A DNA stretch of 64,000 bases from Clostridiales bacterium 1_7_47FAA (GCA_000155435.1 DS990261.1:644715-708714); one strand, 5' to 3'; counted from the stretch's first letter, positions 27,539 to 39,907 are shown. Notes: generated from the sequence alone by a model not told the origin. Numbers and translations: made by a program.

Positions 27539-28186
27539 CTACGCCTCCTCCTCACCGAGGATCAGCCGTACAATCATGTTGGCCTGATGGGCGGCGCAGA
27601 GCATTACCCTGGGCGCCATGAGGCCGTATCCGGATTCAGGATCCGAGATGCCGTCCCCGCAGAGGTAGAAGTGTTTCCCTGCCTTCCTGGTAATCACGGC
27701 ATTGCTGCTGCCATAGCCAGCCATGCCGGATGCGGCCACCAGATATTTGCCGGGGAAATGGGCCAGTATGCCGTTGGCCAGCATGGCCTTGGCCTGGGGA
27801 CGGTCAAATGCCTCGCAGATAATGGTTTCCCGGTCAAACAGGGAAACCAGGTTATCCTCTGTCACCTTCACGCAGTCTGTGTAAATATCCAGATAAGGGT
27901 TAATTTCCTTTAATGCGTCTGCCAGCGCATCTGTCTTGTATCTTCCCAGATGCCTGGCCGTATACTGCTGCCGGTTCAGGTTGGTAATGTCCACCACGTC
28001 ATAGTCGATGAGATGCAGGTGCCCCACGCCGATCCTTGCCAGCGCTGATGCCACATGGGAGCCAAGCCCTCCAAGCCCTGCCACGGCAATCCGCGCATGG
28101 TCCAGCCTTTCCTGGACCTCTGGGGTATGCCGTTCCCGCAGGGCTTCCTGCAGTTGTTCCCTGGTCACTGTATCAGCCATAATCAT
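27539..28186 (-). CDS. thiF: ThiS adenylyltransferase ThiF (short clostridial form)
   Basis: A 215-residue E1-like enzyme that adenylates the C-terminus of ThiS before sulfur transfer. The nucleotide loop GLGGLGS (37-43), the acidic motif [15 protein letters not shown] (61-75) and the conserved QAKAML region are intact. The pairs of CxxC zinc motifs present in the E. coli enzyme are absent, as in the short clostridial ThiF proteins. Its ATG overlaps the thiS stop as ATGA; a second ATG two codons in is also possible. Confidence 0.93.
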   Translation of the reverse strand: MIMADTVTREQLQEALRERHTPEVQERLDHARIAVAGLGGLGSHVASALARIGVGHLHLIDYDVVDITNLNRQQYTARHLGRYKTDALADALKEINPYLDIYTDCVKVTEDNLVSLFDRETIICEAFDRPQAKAMLANGILAHFPGKYLVAASGMAGYGSSNAVITRKAGKHFYLCGDGISDPESGYGLMAPRVMLCAAHQANMIVRLILGEEEA

Positions 28187-28380
28187 CCTCCTCCTACAAA
28201 ATTTACGATTTCCATTACATCGCTGTCCGTCAAAGCGGTTGTGTCATAGCTGTTTTTAGGCAGTATGCTGCCGTTCAGCTCCACGGCAATGCGGTCCAGA
28301 CGGTAATTGTGTTCCAGAAGATATGTCCGGATGGATACGGGCTGCGTCAGTACGACGGTAATGCCATTGATGACTGCCAT
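28183..28380 (-). CDS. thiS: Sulfur carrier protein ThiS
   Basis: A 65-residue ubiquitin-fold sulfur carrier ending in VGGG, which supplies the C-terminal Gly-Gly that is thiocarboxylated. The start is ATG 28380, directly after GGAGGTGGAACA; a longer frame beginning at 28425 is not supported by a ribosome site. RIAVELNG and the [12 protein letters not shown] ending are typical. It is the first gene of the thiSFGHE operon. Confidence 0.93.
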   Translation of the reverse strand: MAVINGITVVLTQPVSIRTYLLEHNYRLDRIAVELNGSILPKNSYDTTALTDSDVMEIVNFVGGG

Positions 28381-28425
28381 TGTTCCACCTCCTTTCCCTG
28401 CGGGATTGTTGTGCGATATCAGCAT

Positions 28426-28476
28426 AAAAAAAGTTCACGAAGCAATACACCCGCGGTGGTGCACCCCTTCGTGAAC
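28426..28476 (-). terminator. Second intrinsic terminator in thi leader
   Basis: On the minus strand, arms GTTCACGAAG and CTTCGTGAAC (28467-28476 and 28433-28442) enclose a 24-base GC-rich loop and are followed by seven T. It lies between the riboswitch terminator and thiS, about 46 nt before the start codon. The loop contains ACCGCGG, which resembles half of a T-box, but no stem I precedes it. Confidence 0.85.
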
Positions 28477-28552
28477 ATCTGCTCACTCTGTTTACCAATA
28501 TGGATTTTAAGGCAGCCGGATGTAAGATATCTGGCTTTAACGCAATAAAAAA

Positions 28553-28676
28553 CGGGAATACCAAGGTATTCCCGCATATAAGCTGCTTCATGGGTCCCTA
28601 CGTTGGCATTATCCAAATCAGGTTCATGGGTCGAAGTTCACAACTTCCTCTCAGCCTATCAATAAGCTCCCCTATT
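28553..28676 (-). promoter_or_regulatory. TPP riboswitch (THI element) with attenuator hairpin
   Basis: On the minus strand the conserved THI blocks occur in order: AGGGGAGC (28666-28673), GGCTGAGAGG, GACCCATGAACCTGAT and GCCAACGTAGGGA (ending near 28594). A perfect hairpin CGGGAATACC/GGTATTCCCG (28553-28574) with a T run (28547-28552) follows. Thiamine pyrophosphate binding should favour termination and repress thiSFGHE. Confidence 0.97.
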
Positions 28677-28686
28677 TATGGAAATC

Positions 28687-28715
28687 AGTATAAGATATGG
28701 AAGGGGATTTGTCAA
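28687..28715 (-). promoter_or_regulatory. Promoter of thi operon
   Basis: On the minus strand, TTGACA (28710-28715), a 17-bp spacer and TATACT (28687-28692) place the start of transcription a few bases before the riboswitch. Confidence 0.8.
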
Positions 28716-28786
28716 CAGGAAATTTGTGATCTGCCTGTCCGTCGAATCTGCCTGTCCGTTACCTGTCCGCGATTTACCGCCGGGCG

Positions 28787-32151
<3,365 letters not shown>

Positions 32152-32157
32152 AGGTCA

Positions 32158-33012
32158 TTACTCCTTTTTAATGAATTTGTTGATGTACATGGTAAGGTGC
32201 AGGATATCCTCAGGCTGGATTTCCAGGTCATATTTTTCCTTGGTAAACCTGCGGATACGGTCACTGCAGTCATAAGCCCTTTTAAAAGAGACTTTTGCAT
32301 ACTGGAGCATTTCATGATACCGGCTGTCGGAACTGCCTTCGGCAGCCTTTCTGTCATCCAGTACCAGGGCCAGGGTCTGGAGATAGCTGAGCAGCTGGTT
32401 GTACTCCAGGGAGTTTTCGTCCATTTCCGTACACAGGAAGTATTTGATGAAATTAATGAGGTCCTGTACAAACACGGAAATGTATGCAAAGTCATGGGTT
32501 ACTTCCGGTTCATTGTGAATCTTGGCATTGACAAAATGCAGTGCGATAAGACCTGCCTCCTCCTCAGGAAGGGTGACACCACACTCAATCTGGATGATTT
32601 TCAAAGCCACCTCGCCGATGTGGTATTCTTCACGGTAGGTTTTCTTAATGCTCCAGGTCATGGCATTGTCAAAGGCGATTCCCTTTTTCTTTCTGGACAC
32701 AGCCAGTTCAATATGGTCGGAAAGGGTAACGTAAATGCTGTCATGGACGCCTGTCTTTAAGACCGTGCGGCCATAATCCACTATTTTCTTGGAGACTTCT
32801 ATGTATTCCTCGCTTATCAGTGACAGCAGATGTATCATATCATCGGAAACATTCTTTTCCTGAAGGATAAATACCTTCTCCATATCGCTGTCCTTCAGCA
32901 CCATCCCCTTCTTGCTGTTAAACCCTATCCCGTTCTTTACAATAACAACCTCCTTTTCATTATCATCAATGGCTATCACGGCGTTATTGTTTAATATTGT
33001 CTTAATCGTCAT
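32158..33012 (-). CDS. BglG/LicT family transcriptional antiterminator
   Basis: A 284-residue RNA-binding antiterminator. I start it at ATG 33012 behind GGGAGG; a longer frame to 33066 adds a hydrophobic stretch that overlaps the leader terminator and is unlikely. Residues 1-56 are the CAT RNA-binding domain (IKTILNNNAVIAID and GIGFNSKKG), then two PRD domains with conserved histidines (for example in YHIGEVAL and ALHFVNA). PTS phosphorylation of these histidines controls dimerisation. It should bind a RAT hairpin that overlaps the leader terminator at 33047-33093, so the operon is autoregulated. Confidence 0.94.
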   Translation of the reverse strand: MTIKTILNNNAVIAIDDNEKEVVIVKNGIGFNSKKGMVLKDSDMEKVFILQEKNVSDDMIHLLSLISEEYIEVSKKIVDYGRTVLKTGVHDSIYVTLSDHIELAVSRKKKGIAFDNAMTWSIKKTYREEYHIGEVALKIIQIECGVTLPEEEAGLIALHFVNAKIHNEPEVTHDFAYISVFVQDLINFIKYFLCTEMDENSLEYNQLLSYLQTLALVLDDRKAAEGSSDSRYHEMLQYAKVSFKRAYDCSDRIRRFTKEKYDLEIQPEDILHLTMYINKFIKKE

Positions 33013-33046
33013 GGTTGCTGTACCTCCCTCCGGTAAAAATAGGCAT

Positions 33047-33093
33047 AAAAAAAGCAATACAAACACACGCCTAAAGCATTGTGAAGGTATTGC
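33047..33093 (-). terminator. Leader terminator with overlapping probable RAT site (bgl operon)
   Basis: On the minus strand, arms GCAATAC and GTATTGC (33087-33093 and 33054-33060) enclose CACAATGCTTTAGGCGTGTG, which can itself form a stem, and are followed by seven T. Placement directly before a LicT-type gene supports an antitermination switch; the RAT consensus match is imperfect. Confidence 0.75.
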
Positions 33094-33134
33094 CTATCAT
33101 TAAAAATAGTTACAAGCCCTGTTCAATTGACTAC

Positions 33135-33163
33135 ATTATACATACCATAAAATTCTAAGTCAA
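33135..33163 (-). promoter_or_regulatory. Promoter of bgl operon
   Basis: On the minus strand, TTGACT (33158-33163), a 17-bp spacer and TATAAT (33135-33140) give a near-consensus vegetative promoter upstream of the antitermination leader. The stretch 33164-33328 holds no further gene that I can support. Confidence 0.8.
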
Positions 33164-33328
33164 TAGGTAATATTAGATTTGTTAAAAGTGTAAAAAAGTT
33201 AAATGGGAAATTGTGCATTTGTGACAAATAACCCATGGGACATTAGGATATGGTCCGCTAAAAACAGTACGGGACAGACAGGAGCAGTACCCATGCAAAA
33301 CGATAAAGTCCTGCTCCTGCCAGAATGG

Positions 33329-34183
33329 TTAACTAAGCTTACTTATCCTCTTTTCCGCATACGCGATGATCTGGTACAGCACCCCGGACACAATACAAAG
33401 TATCACAATGGAGGTCACCACCATGGTCATGGCAAAGGTCTGGGACCCATAGGTAATCAGATAACCAAGTCCGGCCTTGGCGGACAGGAACTCCCCGATG
33501 ATGACGCCCACCAGGCACAGCCCGATGTTCACCTTCATATTGCTGATGAGCATGGGCAGGGAACCTGGAAGCAGGACCTTTACCAGAACATCCTTCCGGT
33601 TGCCGCCCAGGGAGTATATCAGCTTGATTTTTTCCGTATCCATCTGGGTAAAGCCGGTGTAGAGTGTGAGGATGGAGCCGAACACGGCCACGGATACGGC
33701 TGCGACTATGATTGTCTTCATGTTATTGCCCAGCCACACGATGAGAAGAGGGGCCAGGGCTGATTTCGGAAGGCTGTTTAAAAGCACAAGGAATGGCTCC
33801 AGTACCTGGGCCACGCTTTTGCTGGACCATAAAAGCAGGGCGCAGGCCAGGCCAAAAACAGTGCATAGGGCAAAACTTACAAGGGTCTCCAGCAGGGTCA
33901 CGCCTGTGTGGAGGAACAGGCTGCCGTCCCGTGTCATGCTTACCAGGCATTTGGCAATCATGGTGGGGGAGCTGAAGATGAAGCTGTCAATCCAGTGCAT
34001 GTCAGCCGCCAGCTCCCAAAGGGCCAGAAGAAGCACTAAAAGCATGATGCGGCAGATGGTGACCTGGCGGTGGCGGCGCAGTTCCCCTTCCACAAAGGCC
34101 TGCTGGGCCACGGACATTTCACATGTGCCGCAGTTCTTCCTACCCTGTTCCTGCATGGTATAACAAGGGCCGTTATGATTCAT
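33329..34183 (-). CDS. ABC transporter permease (nitrate/sulfonate/taurine or pyrimidine-precursor type)
   Basis: A 284-residue integral membrane permease with about six helices and the EAA-type cytoplasmic loop YSLGGNRKDVLVKVLLPGSLP (split here as YSLGGNRKD and VLLPGSLP). The family is SsuC/TauC/ThiX-like (BPD_transp_1). Its start overlaps the upstream ATPase gene by 11 bp, so translation is coupled. No substrate-binding protein gene is adjacent on either side. A binding-protein fragment of the same general class occurs at 61635-61922. Substrate is unknown; sulfonate, nitrate and HMP-like pyrimidines are the usual choices. Confidence 0.9.
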   Translation of the reverse strand: MNHNGPCYTMQEQGRKNCGTCEMSVAQQAFVEGELRRHRQVTICRIMLLVLLLALWELAADMHWIDSFIFSSPTMIAKCLVSMTRDGSLFLHTGVTLLETLVSFALCTVFGLACALLLWSSKSVAQVLEPFLVLLNSLPKSALAPLLIVWLGNNMKTIIVAAVSVAVFGSILTLYTGFTQMDTEKIKLIYSLGGNRKDVLVKVLLPGSLPMLISNMKVNIGLCLVGVIIGEFLSAKAGLGYLITYGSQTFAMTMVVTSIVILCIVSGVLYQIIAYAEKRISKLS

Positions 34184-34943
34184 ATGTCTTCAGCTCCTTC
34201 CATACGGTATTAAAATAATTGGAAAATTCCGGGCAGTTACGCCTGTCAAGGGAGCGGGTGCAGCCTTCCGGGAAATCAATGGATAAAACGGACTTCACCC
34301 GTCCGGGCCGCGCGGACAGCACGACAATACGGTCGGCCACACTGATGGCCTCAGACAGGTCGTGGGTCACCAGGATGGCCGTTTTATGGGTCCTTCGTAT
34401 GATGGAGCTGATATCGTCGCACACGGACAACCGTGTCTGATAGTCCAGGGCGGAAAATGGCTCATCCAGCAGCAGTATATCCGGCTTTAAGGCCAGGGTC
34501 CTGATTAACGCGGCCCTCTGGCGCATGCCGCCGGAAAGCTCGGAGGGCTTTGCATATTCAAATCCGGCCAGGCCATAGGCGGACATCATATCCAGAAGTT
34601 CAAGCCTGGCAGGTTCGTCCAACCGTTTTTGTATTTCAAGTCCAAGGGAAATATTGGAGAAGATGTTGCGCCATTCAAATAAATGGTCCTTCTGCAGCAT
34701 ATAACCGATAGCAGAGTGTGTCTTGGACAGGGGGGCGCCGTCAATGCTGATGGTCCCCTTTTCAGGCTGGGTCAGCCCGCTGAGCATGGTCAGGAGAGTG
34801 GATTTTCCACAGCCTGAAGGTCCCACGATAGCAACAAATTCCCCGGCAGACACATCAAATGATATATTGGAAAGGGCCAGCGTCTCACCATCCAATGAGT
34901 GGTAGGAGTAGCTGACCCCATTTACTTCCAGTTTGGGAATCAT
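34173..34943 (-). CDS. ABC transporter ATP-binding protein (SsuB/TauB/ThiZ type)
   Basis: A 256-residue cytoplasmic ATPase. Walker A is GPSGCGKST (41-49), the signature is LSGGMRQR (about 137-144), Walker B is ILLLDEPFSALD and the switch histidine is in LVTHDLSEA. All are intact. GAAAGGAG precedes the start. It forms a two-gene unit with the permease and lies downstream of a polysaccharide deacetylase gene, from which it is separated by a terminator. Family resemblance is to nitrate/sulfonate/bicarbonate importers. Confidence 0.92.
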   Translation of the reverse strand: MIPKLEVNGVSYSYHSLDGETLALSNISFDVSAGEFVAIVGPSGCGKSTLLTMLSGLTQPEKGTISIDGAPLSKTHSAIGYMLQKDHLFEWRNIFSNISLGLEIQKRLDEPARLELLDMMSAYGLAGFEYAKPSELSGGMRQRAALIRTLALKPDILLLDEPFSALDYQTRLSVCDDISSIIRRTHKTAILVTHDLSEAISVADRIVVLSARPGRVKSVLSIDFPEGCTRSLDRRNCPEFSNYFNTVWKELKTYES

Positions 34944-35076
34944 GAAAAAGCTCCTTTCAATTAGAAATCAATTCCTTGATTTATTATATGTTGACAACTG
35001 GAAACAGTTCGTGCGTTCTTGCCTGTACATGTGCGGCGGGGAAAAATAAGAATGGGGAAGCCGTATCTGGAAAAAG

Positions 35077-35134
35077 AAAAATAAAACAGGCAGTGTGCGG
35101 TCTGCTTCGTCATGAAGCGGCCGGCACACTGCCT
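35077..35134 (-). terminator. Intrinsic terminator of polysaccharide deacetylase gene
   Basis: On the minus strand, arms AGGCAGTGTGC (35124-35134) and GCACACTGCCT (35088-35098) form an 11-bp stem followed by a T-rich tract. Confidence 0.85.
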
Positions 35135-35145
35135 GGGTTTATATC

Positions 35146-36636
35146 TTACTGGTAACTCCATTCCACCGGAGTAGGTCTTGCGGAATCAAATATCTGCGCC
35201 GCATCGAATAAATCACTTAAACGCTTTTTGGAAGGGTCTGTCTGGGTCATGTCCTCATAAAGCCGGTAGCCGTCCAGGTTCCTCCTTGCCATGCGCAGAT
35301 AGTTATTACCCATCTGCATCCAGTATGAGGTGCTGGCATCCACGTTGCAGAAATACCGGAAGCCCTTGGACTCCAGATACTTAAACCGCGGGTTGTCCTC
35401 CTTATATGCATGCCAGTCAGCAATGTCATTGCCGTAAGGATAGAGCAGGATATCCGTGGGACCGATCAGGGATTCCACCTCGGCTTCCCACTTGTCCGTG
35501 TCCGCGCGGAAACGCTCCTCGGAGATGGCAAAGCCGTCCTCCGGATTCTTGGCCACGCCCAGCTGCAGATGGCCCCAGCTGTGGGAGGCCAGCTCCCAGC
35601 CATTGTCCCTTAAGCACTGGGCCACCTTGGCGGCCTGTTCCCGGTCTGCCTCATAGGTGGGGCTATCGGAATACTTGGAGGCGGCTGTCCGGTAACCCAG
35701 GATGCCTTCATATCCGGTAAATGCAATGATGGCCCTTGCGCCCTTGTATGAGAAATCAGGATGTTCCTGAATGAAATCCTCCAGCAGGGGAACCAGGTCG
35801 TAGGAGCCGGTGGACACACTTCCATCGTCCATGGTCATCTCACAGGTGGGCTTACCGTCCGCGCCAATCACAATACGGCTGGCAAAGCCATCCCCGTCCA
35901 TGTATGGGTAGTAACAGACATCGTCCTGTGACATGACGAATGGCTTCTTACCCTCCGGCAGCATGATGTTGCCCTTCACGAACCGTTTATTGCCGTTTCC
36001 ATCCGCCTCTTCATAGGCAATGTCGTGGATCCGTACCAACACATAGCCACGTTCATACATGGATTGAAGCATTTTCATGAATTCATCCTTGGTGGTCATG
36101 ACTGAATTATAGCCCCCGCTGTCCTTGTCCCCGTCAAATGCCTTGGAAGTATCCATAATCAGCGTGTGGAAGAATACATGGGTAATCTGGTTCATATCGG
36201 CGGGTACCAGCGCCGCCTTTTCTGACTCATACCGTCCCAGCGCTTCCTGCATCCTGGCTTCGGTAACGTCCATGCCGCTGTTGTTGATGAGGTCAATGGC
36301 CTTGTCATAATCGTAGCCCAGCGCCAGCCTGTCTGCCTGGGCAATGAGCCTTGAAACATCATCCTGGATTACCTGTGTCTCCTCCGTGGACGGTACGGGG
36401 CTGTCCCCTCCGCCTGAAGAAGGGCCTGCCTGGGCAGAGGATACAGCCGCCTGGACAGAACCCTCCGGCCCGGTGGGCTGTTTCCCCAAAACAAACCGGT
36501 AGAGGGTGAAGACACCGCCCCCTACCAGTAGTGTGATTGCCAGTAATACGATGAATGTCGGAAGATGCCGCGACATCATGGTTAATTTATGTCTGCGCCT
36601 GCGTGCCTGCCTGCGTCTGAAATCTGCTTTACTCAT
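35146..36636 (-). CDS. Membrane-anchored polysaccharide deacetylase family protein
   Basis: A 496-residue protein with a very basic N-terminus (RRRQARRRRHK), one membrane helix (about 24-48) and an outside Ser/Gly-rich linker. A helical region (about 90-150) precedes a NodB-like deacetylase domain (about 160-460). The motif SHSWGH near residue 350 corresponds to the metal-binding HxxxH motif, and YPYGND fits the following conserved loop; SQDD near residue 240 may give the metal aspartate. It likely removes acetyl groups from peptidoglycan or another surface glycan. Start chosen by AGGAG. It is separated from the downstream ABC genes by a strong terminator. Confidence 0.85.
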   Translation of the reverse strand: MSKADFRRRQARRRRHKLTMMSRHLPTFIVLLAITLLVGGGVFTLYRFVLGKQPTGPEGSVQAAVSSAQAGPSSGGGDSPVPSTEETQVIQDDVSRLIAQADRLALGYDYDKAIDLINNSGMDVTEARMQEALGRYESEKAALVPADMNQITHVFFHTLIMDTSKAFDGDKDSGGYNSVMTTKDEFMKMLQSMYERGYVLVRIHDIAYEEADGNGNKRFVKGNIMLPEGKKPFVMSQDDVCYYPYMDGDGFASRIVIGADGKPTCEMTMDDGSVSTGSYDLVPLLEDFIQEHPDFSYKGARAIIAFTGYEGILGYRTAASKYSDSPTYEADREQAAKVAQCLRDNGWELASHSWGHLQLGVAKNPEDGFAISEERFRADTDKWEAEVESLIGPTDILLYPYGNDIADWHAYKEDNPRFKYLESKGFRYFCNVDASTSYWMQMGNNYLRMARRNLDGYRLYEDMTQTDPSKKRLSDLFDAAQIFDSARPTPVEWSYQ

Positions 36637-36791
36637 AAATCTGCTCCTATATGTGATACTTGTGTATCATTATAGCATAGAAATGGAAAAGTTGGTACAT
36701 AGAAAGAAAAACAAATATTGGAATTGCATTTATCATCCATTAGTGGTATGTTAAAACCGGAATGAAATCAAACATAAAGGAGATAATGGTC

Positions 36792-37223
36792 ATGGAAGAG
36801 ATGGTAAAAGATACGAATTGCGCATATTGCATGCAGGGCGGGCTGGTTGCCAAATTCGGGTATCCTGTATGTGAAATGAAGACAGGCTTCCTTTATATAT
36901 TCAAGGAGCAGAGCAAGAGGGGAAGGGTGATCCTGGCCCATAAAAAGCATGTGAGCGAGCTTATAGACCTGACCGACGGGGAGAGGAATGATTACTTTGA
37001 GGAGATTGCCCAGGTATCCAGGGCCGTGCACAAGGTATTCCACCCGGATAAGGTGAATTACGGCGCATACGGCGACACGGGCCACCACCTGCATTTCCAT
37101 ATTGTCCCTAAGTATGAGGGCGGCGAGGAATGGGGCGGCACCTTCGAGATGAACAGCGGGAAGACCATGCTCAGCGATGAGGAATATGAGGAGATGGCAG
37201 AGGCGCTGAGGAAGGCGCTGTAG
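36792..37223 (+). CDS. HIT family nucleotide-binding protein
   Basis: A 143-residue cytosolic protein, starting at ATG 36792 with AAAGGAGA (36776-36783) at good distance; two earlier in-frame ATGs overlap the ribosome site. The histidine triad is H99-L-H101-F-H103 (GHHLHFHIV), and the N-terminal part has the GRVILAHKKHVSE strand-helix typical of the family. HIT proteins hydrolyse or transfer nucleotide conjugates such as adenosine phosphoramidates or diadenosine polyphosphates. The Cys pair in NCAYC resembles the zinc-bearing members. Monocistronic, ending at the terminator shared with the convergent symporter gene. Confidence 0.92.
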   Translation: MEEMVKDTNCAYCMQGGLVAKFGYPVCEMKTGFLYIFKEQSKRGRVILAHKKHVSELIDLTDGERNDYFEEIAQVSRAVHKVFHPDKVNYGAYGDTGHHLHFHIVPKYEGGEEWGGTFEMNSGKTMLSDEEYEEMAEALRKAL

Positions 37224-37239
37224 GCATGCTGATATCATG

Positions 37240-37288
37240 AAAGACGGGATGGATCCTGCTTTGATGCAGGAACCCATCCCGTCTTTTA
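37240..37288. terminator. Bidirectional terminator between HIT and symporter genes
   Basis: Arms AGACGGGATGG (37242-37252) and CCATCCCGTCT (37274-37284) with an inner CCTGC/GCAGG stem lie between convergent genes. T-rich ends occur on the plus strand (TCTTTTA) and, less clearly, on the minus strand. Confidence 0.85.
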
Positions 37289-37311
37289 TGATGCCAGGAC
37301 TTGAGAGGCAG

Positions 37312-38697
37312 TTACTTGCCGCATGGCTGATTTTTCATGTATTTTTCCTGATAATCATTAAATACTTTCATGAATGTACCGGATAAGAACAGCAGTGCGA
37401 CCGCGTTGGGGATGCACCAGAAGCCGGATACGATATCGACCACGGTCCATACAAGTTCCGGAGTCTTGCCAAGGGAAATGAATCCGGGAACCAGCCAGAC
37501 CAGCCTTATGAGCAGCTTGGCCGCATTGGAGCCGGATGCCTTTGGGAAGATGTAGAAGAAGGCGGACTCGTAGTTGATTTCCCATCCGACCATGGTGGAG
37601 AAGGCGAACAGGCAGAGGCAGACCGATACGATGATAGGTCCCATGTTTCCGTAGGTGGAGGCAAATGCGGACTGGGTCAGCGCCACGTCCTTAAGGCCGC
37701 TCTGCCAGATCTCCGGGCCGCTGCAGATGATGGCCAGCGCTGTCATGGTACATACAACCAGCGTGTCCACGAATACCTCAAAGGAACCGTACATGCCTTC
37801 CTTGAAGGGGTGGGCCGTGATGGCTGTTGCGTGGGTGATGGGGGAGGTACCGCATCCGGCTTCGTTGGAGAAGGTACCGCGGGCAGCGCCCTGCTTGATG
37901 GTCATGGCAACCGTGCTTCCTGCCAGTCCGCCTGTTGCGGAAAGGGGAGTGAACGCATGGGTGAAAATGGTTGCGATTGCCTGTGGGACCTGGGTGATGT
38001 GGGTAAGGATGATGCCCAGGACCGTGATGATATAGATCACGCACATGACAGGGGTTACCTTTTCACAGAACTTGCCGATTCCGGTTACGCCGCCAATCAG
38101 TACGGTGCCGCAAATCAGGGCAGCCACCACGACGATGATCCAGGTGGGGATATGGAAGGCGTTGTTCATGGCATTGGACATGGCAAAGGGCTGTACGAAT
38201 GCAGCGGTTCCCAGGCCGCCCACAATGATGGTTATGGCAAAGAAGATGGCTAATGGTTTCCATTTGCGGCCCATGCCGCGCTCAATGTAATACATGGGGC
38301 CGCCGTAGAATACGCCGTCCTCTCCTTTGATGCGGTAATATTGGGCCAGTGTGACCTCCACGCACTTGGTCAGCATGCCGAACAGGGAGATGATCCACAT
38401 CCAGAACACGGCGCCGGGGCCTCCCACAAAGATAGCGGTGGCCACGCCGGAAATGTTGCCGGTTCCCACACATCCAGCCAGTGCGGATGAAACAGCCTGG
38501 AGGGGCGTGAGGGTGCCGTCCCCTTTTGCGGAACCCTTCTTGAACATCTCACCGGCCGTGTTTTTCATGATGTGCTTAAAGTGGCGGAACTGGAAAAAAC
38601 GTGTCTTAACCGCGTACAGAAGGCCTACTGCGAAGAGCAGGATTAATACAGGAGCACCCCAGAGAAAGGAGTTAAGCTTTACTAAAAAGTTTTCCAT
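37312..38697 (-). CDS. Alanine/glycine:cation symporter family (AgcS) transporter
   Basis: A 461-residue membrane protein with about eleven helices that imports alanine or glycine with sodium or protons. The family signatures YGGPMYYIERGMG, GTGNISGVATAI and FSNEAGCGTSPI are intact. It is 34 bp downstream of the YgeY-type hydrolase gene on the same strand, so the two form an operon that probably couples peptide or amino-acid-conjugate hydrolysis to amino-acid uptake. The likely regulator is the divergent GntR protein. Confidence 0.95.
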   Translation of the reverse strand: MENFLVKLNSFLWGAPVLILLFAVGLLYAVKTRFFQFRHFKHIMKNTAGEMFKKGSAKGDGTLTPLQAVSSALAGCVGTGNISGVATAIFVGGPGAVFWMWIISLFGMLTKCVEVTLAQYYRIKGEDGVFYGGPMYYIERGMGRKWKPLAIFFAITIIVGGLGTAAFVQPFAMSNAMNNAFHIPTWIIVVVAALICGTVLIGGVTGIGKFCEKVTPVMCVIYIITVLGIILTHITQVPQAIATIFTHAFTPLSATGGLAGSTVAMTIKQGAARGTFSNEAGCGTSPITHATAITAHPFKEGMYGSFEVFVDTLVVCTMTALAIICSGPEIWQSGLKDVALTQSAFASTYGNMGPIIVSVCLCLFAFSTMVGWEINYESAFFYIFPKASGSNAAKLLIRLVWLVPGFISLGKTPELVWTVVDIVSGFWCIPNAVALLFLSGTFMKVFNDYQEKYMKNQPCGK

Positions 38698-38731
38698 ACC
38701 TATACCTCTTTTCTTATGTTAATACAATGGT

Positions 38732-39907
38732 TTATTTTGTAAGCTGGGAAAGGATGCCGTAGAATCCTTTGCAGGCCTTTTTCAGCTGATCAATCTCTAT
38801 GTACTCATCCCTGACATGGGCCAGGCTCTCAAGAGACGGGCCGAAACCGATGCATGGGATTCCTGCCTCCCCGCAGAAATGGCTGCCGTTGGTACAGAAT
38901 GAGAAGTGGGAGATGGGGGCGTCAATGCCGGCTTCCTTAAGCCCTGCCAGGGCCTTCTGCACCAGCTCATCCTTCTCGTCGATAAGCCATGCGGGGAAAT
39001 ACCTCTTGGCCTCAATGGTCTCGCCGGTCCAGCACTTCTCGCTTCCTTCTGCCAGATATACCCTGGCTTTCAGATCCGGCACCTTCTTTTTCGCCTCCTC
39101 AATTGCTTCCTCAACCTGTCCCAGGATGAATGCCTCGTCCTCGCCAACCAGGGTGCGGCGGTCAAAGGTGGCCCTGCATATGGAGGGGACCACGGATGCG
39201 CCGGGATAGGGGGAGGAAATGATGTCCGTAAGCTCCAGGATTCCCTTGCCCAGGATTGGGTGCTCGTTTACTTTGATGTTCCGGATGGCTTCAATGACAG
39301 CCATCATATGATAGACTGCGTTCACTCCCTTTTCCGGATTGGAGGAATGGCAGCTCTTTCCCTCTGTCTCCACAACTACCTCAGCCCGGCCCCTCTGGCC
39401 AATCTTGACTGTGGTCGTGGTGGCCTCGCCGATGATGACGAAATCGGGCTTTGCATGTCTGCTGATTTCACGGGAGGATACGCCTTCAAAGCATTCCTCA
39501 TGCACGGTGCAGGATACACAGATATTGCCTGCAAAATCCTTTCCCGTGTCCTCTGCATACTGGGCAGCGGCTGTAATCATGGCGCAGACGCTTCCTTTCA
39601 TATCAGAGGTGCCGCGGCCGTAAATCCTTCCATCTTCAATCTCTGCGGCAAATGGGTCATGGCTCCACTGGTCGCGGTCTATCACTTCCACAGTGTCAAT
39701 GTGCCCGTCCATCAGGATTGTCTTTCCGGGACGGCTGCCGTGGATGATGCCCAGAACACTTCCGTATTTGTCAATGTCCACCTCGTCAAAACCATAGTCA
39801 ATCATGGTTTTCTTCAAAAGTTCAGCTACGTCCTTCTCATGGCCGGACAAGCTGGGAATGCGGATTGCCTCCTGGCACAGGGATACTAACAGTTCTTCTT
39901 TGTTCAT
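38732..39907 (-). CDS. M20-family hydrolase, YgeY (selenium-metabolism-linked) type
   Basis: A 391-residue cytosolic metallohydrolase. Metal and catalytic residues are visible: H69 and D71 in MDGHIDTVE, D102 in GTSDMKG, and the E137-E138 pair in HEECFEG. SFCTNGSHFCGEAGIP near residue 345 and LAHVRDEYIE near 370 match the YgeY subgroup better than classical dipeptidases or ArgE. YgeY genes often accompany purine or selenium-dependent catabolic clusters, but none is present here. Substrate is probably an N-acylated or carbamoylated amino acid; this is inference. It is the first gene of the operon with the AgcS symporter. Confidence 0.88.
   Translation of the reverse strand: MNKEELLVSLCQEAIRIPSLSGHEKDVAELLKKTMIDYGFDEVDIDKYGSVLGIIHGSRPGKTILMDGHIDTVEVIDRDQWSHDPFAAEIEDGRIYGRGTSDMKGSVCAMITAAAQYAEDTGKDFAGNICVSCTVHEECFEGVSSREISRHAKPDFVIIGEATTTTVKIGQRGRAEVVVETEGKSCHSSNPEKGVNAVYHMMAVIEAIRNIKVNEHPILGKGILELTDIISSPYPGASVVPSICRATFDRRTLVGEDEAFILGQVEEAIEEAKKKVPDLKARVYLAEGSEKCWTGETIEAKRYFPAWLIDEKDELVQKALAGLKEAGIDAPISHFSFCTNGSHFCGEAGIPCIGFGPSLESLAHVRDEYIEIDQLKKACKGFYGILSQLTK

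Noticed and set aside
28440-28475. T-box-like sequence (GGGGTGCACC then ACCGCGG) in the thi leader, minus strand
   Set aside because: The approximately 75-nt space after the riboswitch terminator has no stem I or specifier loop, and the motif lies in the terminator loop rather than in an antiterminator. Kept only as part of the tandem-terminator finding.
33203-33763. Plus-strand open frame opposite the ABC permease
   Set aside because: It lies antisense to a well-supported permease, is His/Gly-rich in the manner of shadow frames and has no ribosome site.
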